Part shown: positions 17,945 to 24,611 of the stretch, in pieces
Position numbering within the stretch: the stretch's first letter is position 1
How the letters are laid out: every line of letters begins with the position of its first letter
NCBI GenBank assembly: GCA_029262005.1
Contig: JAJDAG010000107.1
Coordinates: 1-45,076, forward strand
Direction of reading: 5' to 3'
Origin: Candidatus Zhuqueibacterota bacterium
GTDB lineage: Bacteria > Zhuqueibacterota > Zhuqueibacteria > Oceanimicrobiales > Oceanimicrobiaceae
DNA: 45,076 nt
The notes under the pieces: generated by a model
What the model saw: the letters and a program-made list of their open reading frames with translations, nothing else
Database searches by the model: none
What the model was told of the DNA's origin: nothing
Translations under genes and position numbers: made by a program

Positions 17945-18601
17945 TTACGACGGGTCCACCAGACCCAGTCGTTCCAGATATTGCGGGTGCGACTTCAGGG
18001 CGATGCGGAGCACGCCGCGGAAATCACTCATCCAATCGTCCAGCTCAGCCAGTTCCTGGTCGCGGTCGTAGGTGGCGCGCTGTGACTCGCTGCTTTCTTT
18101 TAGTTGCGCCTGGTGTTTCTGCTGCATGGTTTCCACCAGCGCCTTGCCCGCGGTCAATCTGTCGGGCGTGATGTTGAAACGGGCCAGTCTGCTCAGGATT
18201 TCCGGAGAGTCAAGCGCCGCGCTGTAGAAGTTGAGCATCTGCATGTAGGCTTTGTCGTACGAATCTTCCCGGGTGCCGCCGAGATCGAGCTGGCTCAGCA
18301 AATTGCGGTCCCGTTTGAGGGTGATGCGGGCCAAACCCACCAGCTCAATATATTCTTCATAGGCTTGGCCGCGGGCTGCCCTCTGCTCGTCGGTGGCGCC
18401 AACTTTCTCGCCTTCCTCTTTGTCCTGCAGCAGATTCAGGTTAAAGGTGCTGTCGTAAAGCACCCTGCCCTGCTGCACGGTCGGCTCATCATAGCCGTAG
18501 TTGGCCAACAGCGGTTTGACAACCTCGTCGGTTTGGGCCACGTCAAGGTAGAGCTTGTACTTTGACAGGCGTTCGTTAATGGAAAGCAGAGTTATGTGCA
18601 T
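17945..18601 (-). CDS. Conserved-looking alpha-helical protein of unknown function
   Basis: I do not recognise this family. The start is the ATG at 18601, five bases after a perfect GGAGG; an overlapping upstream ATG at 18613 contains that ribosome site and is unlikely. 218 residues, no signal peptide, predicted almost entirely helical and acidic (LLANYGYDEPTVQQGRVLYD; ATDEQRAARGQAYEEY; ETMQQKHQAQLKESSESQRATYDRDQELAELDDWMSDFRGVLRIAL), with a coiled-coil-like stretch near 160-190. Composition is GC-richer than the AT-rich cassette genes around it, and it has its own strong terminator, so it looks like a resident gene rather than an acquired cassette. A 17-copy 21-bp tandem repeat lies about 115 bases upstream of its start. 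Confidence 0.75.
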   Translation of the reverse strand: MHITLLSINERLSKYKLYLDVAQTDEVVKPLLANYGYDEPTVQQGRVLYDSTFNLNLLQDKEEGEKVGATDEQRAARGQAYEEYIELVGLARITLKRDRNLLSQLDLGGTREDSYDKAYMQMLNFYSAALDSPEILSRLARFNITPDRLTAGKALVETMQQKHQAQLKESSESQRATYDRDQELAELDDWMSDFRGVLRIALKSHPQYLERLGLVDPS

Positions 18602-18716
18602 GGTAACCTCCATGTGGTTTGGTTAAAAAAAAAGGAACTGTTTACGGGTAACACCCGGCAAATCCCCATTTTGCCGTTCTTGGCTGACACTTTACTATTC
18701 TGTATTCCGGCTGCGG

Positions 18717-19073
18717 GTTTATCATTTTTAAGTGAAGGTATATCATTTTTAAGTGGCGGTTTATCATTTCTACATGAAGGTTTATCATTTCTACATGACG
18801 GTTTATCATTTCTACATGACGGTTTATCATTTCTACGTGACGGTTTATCATTTCTACGTGAAGGTTTATCATTTCTACGTGAAGGTTTATCATTTCTACA
18901 TGACGGTTTATCATTTCTACGTGAAGGTTTATCATTTCTACATGACGGTTTACCATTTTTGGCAGACGGGATATCATTTCTATGTGACGGTTTACCATTT
19001 TTGGCAGACGCGTATTGATTTTTCGCTGCGCTTCACTCATTTTTAAGTACCGCTGACTCATTTTTGATGGCGC
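18717..19073. repeat. Seventeen-copy 21-bp tandem repeat (minisatellite)
   Basis: Seventeen consecutive 21-base units, eleven well conserved and six diverged at the ends. Plus-strand core GTTTATCATTTCTAC followed by two variable positions (A/G and C/A). Because 21 is a multiple of three, frames stay open: plus reads heptads GLSFLHD or GLSFLRE, another plus frame reads VYHFYMT, and minus reads MINRHVE or MINLHVE. The minus frame (ATG 19061 to stop 18642, 139 codons) absorbs the A/G variation silently at the His codon. No frame has a good ribosome site. It lies upstream of the 17945-18601 gene. No spacers, so it is not CRISPR. Confidence 0.9.
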
Positions 19074-19330
19074 TCAGCCCCAATATTGGTTTCAGGAAGA
19101 CGAATGCAATCTACTGAACTCTGTTTTTTGGGGCAATAACAATTTTGCTCAGTGGTTGCGGGAGTACAGGGCACTTAAGTTGTTAACTCAAAGTACTTTC
19201 TAAAATTCACAATTTAAGGTCAAACGTCATGCGCCTGATTGTCACTCAGGAGGCGTCTTGTTAGCTTGGTAAACTGCTGTAAATTATAAAGATTCCTCCA
19301 GAATGACAAAAGTGCTGTGAATTATTCAGG

Positions 19331-19635
19331 TTAAGCAACTTTTCTATCCAGGGGTTTGATACGTGCGTACTCTTTTTTTCGAGTTTGTAATATATCCCAC
19401 ATATCAACGTTGTTTTGGAGACCAACCCAAAAGTCTGGTGTCGTATTAAAAAACGTAGCTAACCGAAAGGCTGTATCGGGAGTAATAGAACGTTTACCAA
19501 AAATAAGCTCATTAATACGAACGCGTGTTACACCAATCGCATTTGCAGTTGTTGTTGAGTCATTTTGAGTGGTTCAAGAAACTCATATCTAATGATTTCT
19601 CCGGGATGTGTTGGTCTTCTATTTTTTGGCAACAT
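19331..19635 (-). pseudogene. higA: Frameshifted HigA-type antitoxin (XRE family), orphan
   Basis: Translating from the ATG at 19635 gives MLPKNRRPTHPGEIIRYEFLEPLKMTQQQL, then a stop soon after. Shifting frame at 19547/19546 (one missing base) continues as ANAIGVTRVRINELIFGKRSITPDTAFRLATFFNTTPDFWVGLQ, ending at 19331. Together this is a complete HigA/VapI-type helix-turn-helix antitoxin of about 100 residues. No HigB toxin gene is found on either side (upstream only about 80 bases to the next gene). It is either a decayed toxin-antitoxin remnant or a real gene with a one-base assembly error. The region of the DNA-binding helix is intact in the second frame. Confidence 0.8.
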
Positions 19636-19677
19636 GTTTTTTCCCTTTACAATTAATGATATTGTACAAGTTCAAAT

Positions 19678-19707
19678 GCTGGGTTCAAAAATACGAACCC
19701 AGCCTAC
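19678..19707. repeat. Short hairpin repeat (REP-like), copy 1
   Basis: GCTGGGTTC pairs with GAACCCAGC around a short A-rich loop, then CCTAC. The 27 bases 19681-19707 match 21788-21814 with one mismatch. This copy lies 7 bases past the stop of the 335-residue membrane protein gene, so it could also act as a terminator or processing hairpin. Confidence 0.65.
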
Positions 19708-19714
19708 ATGACTA

Positions 19715-20722
19715 TTAGCTCAACAAGGAACAGGTGATAAGTAACTCACCATCTTTCTTCCATTGAATCCATCCAATATTCACCGTTTTATACTTATCAT
19801 CAACAAGTCGTACCATCATCCAATCATCTTTTATCTGCAAAGGTTTCATAAATTGAAATTTGCTATTTACTTCACCGGCTTGATGAGAAGGTTTATTACG
19901 GATGGTTTGTTCTCTTCCATTCACAAACTCAACCGAGTTTATGCCTAATAAAAAATCAGGCCAATAGAGGATGTCTCCGGTAACGCGGCTCACATAAGTA
20001 ATTCTTTGACTGTGAGTGTTGGCAATTACTTTAACAAAATCCCCACTAATGGATAGAATCCTGAAGTATAAAAATCCATAATCCAATTTCAGATGATCCG
20101 GAAGTAACCAGGGCGGAGCGTAGGTAATAACAAAACTCCCGCGCTCCAATCTTTTAAATATGATACTATCTGTGGGAACATGTTCCAAAACAGATTTTTC
20201 AAAATTGGGATTTCCATATAAATATAACACCGGGTTATTAGAAAAATCCGGTTTGAAAAAGCCTAATCCCATCGGGGTCTTGCGATCGCGGGTAATAGTA
20301 TTTTCAGCACCTGAGGGAGGTTTCGGCAATAAAGCGGCTGCCGGCGCTGTTGTCTTTTTTGGAGATTCTTTGACGGGATCCTCTTTTCGTTCCAGGCTCA
20401 TAAAGCGACCGATTCCAACCGCAATCGTCACTACAATTACCAGGATGTAATTTGTTTTTACGATCACTTCGCGTTTTAGATAAGATGCCATAAAAACTGA
20501 GGCAACAAAGGCGACAATAGCAAATATGGCGCCGACCTCAAAAACGTCGGCCACTCCGCCGAGACCCTGGCCTTTTCCCACGCCGGTCTTACTGGCATAA
20601 AGGACGCCTGCCACAAAGCTGAACAGAGTTGTCAAAAAATACAGTAGTAAACTTACTGGTCTAAATAATTTCCAATGGTCGCTGATCTGACCTAATTTTT
20701 CTGAGATGTTTATTTTATTCAT
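19715..20722 (-). CDS. Membrane protein of unknown function with large soluble C-terminal region
   Basis: 335 residues, family not recognised. Three probable membrane helices occur in the first third: VSLLLYFLTTLFSFVAGVLYA, VGAIFAIVAFVASVFMASYL and YILVIVVTIAVGIGRF. A Pro/Ala/Lys-rich linker follows (about 115-140). The remaining 190 residues are beta-rich and soluble (for example SIIFKRLERGSFVITYAPPWLLPDHLKLDYGFLYFRILSISGDFVKVI; the final WMMVRLVDDKYKTVNIGWIQWKKDGELLITCSLL resembles an SH3-like strand pattern). No catalytic motif is seen. It sits between a hairpin repeat and attC-like site D; its right end GCCGCTAAC has no clear complement on the left, so it cannot be shown to be a cassette. 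Confidence 0.7.
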   Translation of the reverse strand: MNKINISEKLGQISDHWKLFRPVSLLLYFLTTLFSFVAGVLYASKTGVGKGQGLGGVADVFEVGAIFAIVAFVASVFMASYLKREVIVKTNYILVIVVTIAVGIGRFMSLERKEDPVKESPKKTTAPAAALLPKPPSGAENTITRDRKTPMGLGFFKPDFSNNPVLYLYGNPNFEKSVLEHVPTDSIIFKRLERGSFVITYAPPWLLPDHLKLDYGFLYFRILSISGDFVKVIANTHSQRITYVSRVTGDILYWPDFLLGINSVEFVNGREQTIRNKPSHQAGEVNSKFQFMKPLQIKDDWMMVRLVDDKYKTVNIGWIQWKKDGELLITCSLLS

Positions 20723-20766
20723 AGGCTAAATTTACTATTTCTGCTTGTGTTCATTTTATAGCTTGC

Positions 20767-20898
20767 CGCTAACGTTTATGTATAAGAATAGTGCGGTTTT
20801 GTGTGCGAGGATTTTCCGAAAGGAAATCAGACGTAATAAAATTGCAACGACCTTTGGTTTAGCCAAAAAACAGCAATTATTTTTATACGGTGTTGTAG
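20767..20898 (-). repeat. attC-like palindromic site D (after the GNAT gene)
   Basis: About 132 bases from CGCTAAC to GTTGTAG. Arms GTATAAGAATAGTGC and GCAATTATTTTTATAC pair imperfectly. The terminal GTTGTAG (20892-20898) is the exact complement of CTACAAC at 21446-21452 on the far side of the GNAT gene, 7 of 7, whereas it pairs poorly with this site's own left end. Confidence 0.55.
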
Positions 20899-20912
20899 TG
20901 CGTTTTTATTTT

Positions 20913-21425
20913 TCACCATGGCAATCCATTTAATTCAATTTTAGCGGGATTCAATTTTTCATTTTTCGTCAAGAGCATAATATTCGCACCCCATAATTTT
21001 TGTCCGCTTGATTGTTCAAAATAAACTGGACATTTTACCTTGTACCAATTTAGTTTCTCATAAAAAGGTATTAAATTATCAGCACAGAGCAAAACTCCAA
21101 AGGCACATTTTAGTTCATCAAAAATTAGCTTTTCGGTATTTTTCAAAGTCTTTGATGCGTATCCTTTTCCGCGAAATTCTTTAGGCGTGATAACATTATT
21201 TATTCCGCCAATTTTATATATTTTGCCATCTACTGTAATCTCTCTTTCGATAATATTGTAGAAAGTAGCAATTAGGTCATTTTTATAATAGACTATTGTC
21301 CAATCTGGCGTTGCCCATTCTGTTTCATTTACTATAGGAATATGTCCAAATTCATTATCAATAAATGAATTCAGAGCGTTTTTAGTTTTCTCTAATAATT
21401 CAGAATATTTTTTTATTTCGATCAT
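20913..21425 (-). CDS. GNAT-family N-acetyltransferase
   Basis: Acetyl-CoA-dependent acyltransferase, about 170 residues. I use the ATG at 21425 (MIEIKKYSELLEKTKNALNSF); a TTG at 21440 would add five residues but has no ribosome site. Core motif A is visible as GGINNVITPKEFRGKGYASKTLKNTEKLIFDE, with RGKGYA being the pyrophosphate-binding loop, followed by FGVLLCADNLIPFYEKLNWYKV, the motif B helix with a NLIPFYEKL typical of the fold. The acceptor is unknown; such genes in cassette arrays are often, but not always, antibiotic-modifying. It is AT-rich and bracketed by complementary GTTGTAG/CTACAAC ends at sites D and E. Confidence 0.83.
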   Translation of the reverse strand: MIEIKKYSELLEKTKNALNSFIDNEFGHIPIVNETEWATPDWTIVYYKNDLIATFYNIIEREITVDGKIYKIGGINNVITPKEFRGKGYASKTLKNTEKLIFDELKCAFGVLLCADNLIPFYEKLNWYKVKCPVYFEQSSGQKLWGANIMLLTKNEKLNPAKIELNGLPW

Positions 21426-21445
21426 TCTGTAATTTTTCAAATGAC

Positions 21446-21525
21446 CTACAACGTTAGTGTATATTCATTGTTATTACACCACCAAAATGGTGGGATAAAC
21501 ACAATTGTCTATATACCCCTGCGCA
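21446..21525 (-). repeat. attC-like site E, left end and hairpin core
   Basis: Begins CTACAACGTTAG, the complement of the far end of the GNAT unit. The core 21466-21507 is the homologue of site C (34 of 42) and folds around CACCA/TGGTG with flanking GTATAT and GTCTATATAC arms. No GTT right end is evident, so the site may be truncated or recombined. Confidence 0.45.
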
Positions 21526-21945
21526 ACCAATGCATAAGGAATTTCATTTCATTCAACAATTGTATGAGTGGTAAAATAAATCCGTTTTCATCAACTACTT
21601 TATACCGTCCCACATCTTTGTCGTTGTTACTGATTCTTAGCCCGCCTTTTAAATGGTGGGACAGAGTCCCTGATTTATTAGTACGTCTGGGATTCCCTTG
21701 TGGCGTTTTTGAGTTGTGCAAATCCCCGGCGAGCGTAGCTTGGCACGATGAGCCAAATGTTAGAACCAGCCCGGCAACCAAAATGGTGGGTTCAAAAAGA
21801 CGAACCCAGCCTACTTTTCTGTGCTGCCAAGGGTGCATCGGCACGGAACAGAGTAATTCTAAACAAAACCGTCTTTAAAACCTCGAATTCTGCAAAATTG
21901 CGCAACGCCCTTGGTCAGCACCAGCCAAAGTCAGGTTTTCCTGTT
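21526..21945. other. Non-coding mosaic with hairpin repeat copy 2
   Basis: About 420 bases between site E and the methyltransferase stop. Overlapping open frames on both strands (111 and 145 codons) lack ribosome sites and domain signals. A second copy of the short hairpin (GGGTTC/GAACCC then CCAGCCTAC) is at 21788-21814. Fragments such as AAATGGTGGG recur twice. It looks like eroded or recombined spacer DNA. Confidence 0.45.
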
Positions 21946-22725
21946 CTACACCTGATCAATTGACTCAATAAAATGCGGCGGAAGGTCTCCACTTTTCCAG
22001 CCTGCCATCGCAAAATAGTACAATTCTTCTCCTTCAATTGAAAACCTATGCCGATATCGTTCCAAAATAAAGATATCGAGATATTCGGAGAAAATGAGTT
22101 CACGGATAGTCTTCGAAAATCCTGTTTCATCACTTTTGTCCAAAAACGTTTCCTTAATATTGAATCCGACCCATCCGTTCTTATTTAGCATATTAAATGC
22201 TTCAATAAATGCCTTTGTTGGTATATCTCCAAAACCTAAAGCTGCCACACAGGTCAGACAATTGAACGCCCAAGAGGCCATTTCATCACGTTTCTCTTCA
22301 TTCAAATTACAGAAGTCATACGTATAATAAGCGTCATAGACGAAAGGCCTATCACGCACCGTGGCGTCATATGCCTCCGGTATAATGTCAACGCCAACCA
22401 ATCTCGATACGCCCTCCTTCTTTAGACATTCGCCCATCATGCCATTTCCCGCACCCAAATCAAGAACACGTAGTTCTGAAAAATTGCTGTCCTGAGACTG
22501 AGCTACTGAAGATTTCAGTATTGATGTAACCTTATTCGGAGACTGGCATTTGAGACGTTCATAGAACAATTGTTCATACAAGCCGGGCATCTTGTATATT
22601 TCACCGTAATCATGAAACCGTATCTTCCTTTTTCCTTCTGGCTCCAGCAAATAAAAAAATGTTTCATCCTGGGGCAAATCGTCTACATCTCCTCGTGGAA
22701 ACTGGATCCGATATCTTTGTACCAT
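21946..22725 (-). CDS. Class I SAM-dependent methyltransferase (small-molecule type)
   Basis: 259 residues, soluble. An N-terminal extension (residues 1-80, with IRFHDYGEIYKMPGLYEQLFYERLKC) precedes the Rossmann fold. SAM motif I is LRVLDLGAGNGMMGECLKKEG, followed by LVGVDIIPEAYDAT (motif II with the ribose-binding aspartate), YTYDFCNLN, ALGFGDIPTKAFIEAFNMLNKNGWVGFNI (motif III-like) and a C-terminal strand pair HRFSIEGEELYYFAMAGWK. The EIYKMPGLYEQLFYERLKC lead helps distinguish it from the UbiE-type enzyme at 6207. Substrate unknown. AT-rich, alone on its transcript, in the cassette-like region, with a weak AGAAGAT ribosome site. Confidence 0.82.
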   Translation of the reverse strand: MVQRYRIQFPRGDVDDLPQDETFFYLLEPEGKRKIRFHDYGEIYKMPGLYEQLFYERLKCQSPNKVTSILKSSVAQSQDSNFSELRVLDLGAGNGMMGECLKKEGVSRLVGVDIIPEAYDATVRDRPFVYDAYYTYDFCNLNEEKRDEMASWAFNCLTCVAALGFGDIPTKAFIEAFNMLNKNGWVGFNIKETFLDKSDETGFSKTIRELIFSEYLDIFILERYRHRFSIEGEELYYFAMAGWKSGDLPPHFIESIDQV

Positions 22726-22818
22726 TATCTTCTCATTCCTTTTGTATTATTAAATTAGTGGTTTCACAGCATGTTACATGCGTGAACATTATGTCAAAAG
22801 ACCAACCTATCGAACTGC

Positions 22819-22956
22819 GCATAACTTGCGCCGATTTTATTAGTACTAATTTTTATAATTCCTCAAATCTTCCGAGCATCACAAAACTAAAATTGCGCAC
22901 CGGAGAAAGGCGCCAAGTTGATGCGGTGGTTATGTAGCATATTCTGCGAGTTAGGC
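22819..22956 (-). repeat. attC-like palindromic site F with bulged bases
   Basis: GCATAACTTGCGCC (22819-22832) pairs with GGCGCCAAGTTGATGC (22909-22924), leaving one unpaired C and one unpaired G on one arm. Extrahelical bases of this sort mark integron attC hairpins. The stop codon of the neighbouring gene lies within GTTAGGC (22950-22956), a perfect match on the minus strand to RYYYAAC (GCCTAAC), as is common in cassettes. Confidence 0.5.
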
Positions 22957-23322
22957 CACAGCATAGATAAGAAAACATCCAATTAGAATAGCAAGAATCC
23001 CCATTAATCTTTGAAATGATGGTGAGATATTAATTGACCATTTAATTAAACTTTTGAATCTTTCTCTGCCAATTACGCTCAGTACCAATGCAGCAGAAAT
23101 TGTAAGCCAACCAAAAATTTGCAATACGATTGGATGTTTAGATTCAGCAGCACCTAATACCAAAGCGACACCAAAAAGAATCCTGACTATTACGCCAAAA
23201 AAATGGAGGCTGAGCGAATCTCCATATTTTGTGAATATACTAAATATATAGTCAGGTCGAACTATAAGCGCTGCGCCACCAAGCGAAATCAATGCTCCAA
23301 ATAACAAAATAATATAGATCAT
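22951..23322 (-). CDS. Small four-helix membrane protein
   Basis: 123 residues from the ATG at 23322, which has a perfect AAGGAGG eight bases upstream; a longer frame to 23379 has none. Four hydrophobic segments cover nearly the whole chain: IYIILLFGALISLGGAALIV, FFGVIVRILFGVALVLGAA, VLQIFGWLTISAALVLSVIG and RLMGILAILIGCFLIYAVA. The spacing and short polar loops (RPDYIFSIFTKYGDSLSLH, RERFKSLIKW) recall uncharacterised inner-membrane proteins of about 120-130 residues found beside cassette arrays and plasmids. No motif gives a function. The stop codon overlaps the attC-like R-box at site F. Confidence 0.75.
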   Translation of the reverse strand: MIYIILLFGALISLGGAALIVRPDYIFSIFTKYGDSLSLHFFGVIVRILFGVALVLGAAESKHPIVLQIFGWLTISAALVLSVIGRERFKSLIKWSINISPSFQRLMGILAILIGCFLIYAVA

Positions 23323-23508
23323 TTTTCGCACCTCCTTGCAACATACCACTTTTTTCACCGGCTGCCATTCAATCTGCATTCAGTGAAATGGACTGATTTT
23401 AGTAATTTGCAAATTCGTAAATTCGCGCACAATAATGGCAGCCCGTGTGCAAAAAAAGTTAGGCATGCTGCTACCGTGCCACAAAGGCCGCCACCACCAC
23501 AAATGCCC

Positions 23509-23604
23509 TTAACAAACGCCGACTAAGTACTGAGCGCGGATTTTTACCGCCCGTCGTTTTATGGGGTGGTGTCTCCCAAAAGGGCGGGGCGATAGTTTGA
23601 TTAA
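23509..23604 (-). repeat. attC-like palindromic site G (after the lipoprotein gene)
   Basis: TTAACAAACGCC (23509-23520) pairs with GGCGATAGTTTGATTAA (23588-23604), with two bulges on the right arm, about 96 bases overall. It lies 17 bases past the stop of the minus-strand lipoprotein gene. The AAC/GTT core pair is conserved. Confidence 0.42.
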
Positions 23605-23621
23605 ATGCAAGATGCGCTGTT

Positions 23622-23909
23622 TTATTTAGATACAATTACATTAGTCAATTCAGCTGAACGAAGTATTTCATGAACTTCCTGGGTAGTTCCCATATCCGCC
23701 ATTTTGTCAATAGACATACTCACTTTTGTGTTTTGACTCAGATTCATGGTTGTTAATTCTGCAGGCAAATTCTTAAGGTCAACAATTTCGTGATTCATCA
23801 TTATCGAGTTATCTGCTGCAATTGAAATTGAAACCTCTTTGTTTTGAGTAGAACAGTTGGTAAAAAATAGTGCAATGAATAGAGGTAAGAAAATCGTGAA
23901 TTTAGACAT
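23622..23909 (-). CDS. Small lipoprotein with an ExbD/TolR-like periplasmic domain
   Basis: 95 residues with AGGAGG upstream of the ATG. The N-terminus MSKFTIFLPLFIALFFTNCS is a lipoprotein signal, lipobox ending at Cys19. The mature part reads VSISIAADNSIMMNHEIVDLKNLPAEL...QNTKVSMSIDKMADMGTTQEVHEILRSAELTNVIVSK, which follows the pattern of the ExbD/TolR C-terminal domain (strand, DNS-type turn, VDLKNLP helix start, KVSMSIDK strand, then the EVHEILRSAEL helix). ExbD normally has a single N-terminal membrane helix that carries the proton-conducting Asp; here that is replaced by a lipid anchor and there is no ExbB next door. It cannot be a proton-channel subunit on its own. The domain match is by eye only. 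Confidence 0.65.
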   Translation of the reverse strand: MSKFTIFLPLFIALFFTNCSTQNKEVSISIAADNSIMMNHEIVDLKNLPAELTTMNLSQNTKVSMSIDKMADMGTTQEVHEILRSAELTNVIVSK

Positions 23910-24611
23910 GATATGCCTCCTTATTTTAAGAATTTCTTTTTTCCAAAAACATTATTATTTCATAAAACTTTTAACAAGATGTGACTAACAATTATATGAC
24001 CCGCTCAAGCGGTCATTTCAAAATGTGTACATATAGACATAAATCCGAAAAACGGCTATATATAGACAAAAAAAGTGGCTATATCTGTACATTTTTCTAT
24101 AAACATAGTTTGTCTGCTTAAGCAGCTTGGGTTGCGCCTGGTGCTGCACTGTCAATTCCAGTTTGCTTCACCAACAATTTGCTTCTCCCACCATCATGGA
24201 TGTAGCGCGATACACTCGGAGTCAGAAAAATGGGGCAGTGGAAAGTGTATGGCAGTAATATAAAACAGCACGTTTACAATGTCAAAAGAAAAAAACAAAT
24301 CTGAATTATTATCAGGCTGGAAACGCCAGGTTTGCGGTCACCCCGAACCCGTTGTTCAGGGTAAAGAATCTGCGGCGTGAACATTTATCTGAAATAAGAA
24401 CCATTTGTTGCCGTCGGGGGTATCTGTGTGCTTGCAGATTTTTCCCACTCGCTCGAAATGGCAATTCAGTGGTAGGTTGCTGCAGAAACCGGCCTTTGTG
24501 ACGGATGCAGGCGAAGTAGTTAAAGCCGGGCTTGTGTGCATACAAAACAGGTTTGGGCAGGGTTGCGCAAATACCGCCGCAGCAATAACGTAGCTGTCCG
24601 GCGCCGTCGGC
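23910..24611. other. Intergenic region with degenerate repeats and no supported gene
   Basis: About 700 bases. At 23985-24020 there is another attC-like left end (CTAACAATTATATGACCCGC, with CCGCTCAAGCGG). From 24030 to 24110 four variants of TATAGACA/GGCTATAT recur, an AT-rich cluster that could be regulatory. From about 24310 to 24560 both strands have short open frames that share no recognisable domain, possibly remnants of a decayed gene. No RNA gene recognised. Confidence 0.4.

Noticed and set aside
18717-19073. CRISPR array
   Set aside because: Units are directly tandem with no spacers of independent sequence, and the unit length is 21 bases.
21441-21878. 145-codon (plus) and 111-codon (minus) frames between site E and the methyltransferase
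   Set aside because: Overlapping on opposite strands, no ribosome site or domain, cover repeat fragments.
23468-23490. Second possible sigma-54 promoter (minus, TGGCACG) upstream of the small membrane protein
   Set aside because: The -12 element reads CAGC, and no enhancer-type palindromes are near; it probably arises by chance.
24312-24545. 77-codon minus-strand frame upstream of TauE
   Set aside because: No ribosome site and no family; several frames are open on both strands, as in low-constraint DNA.
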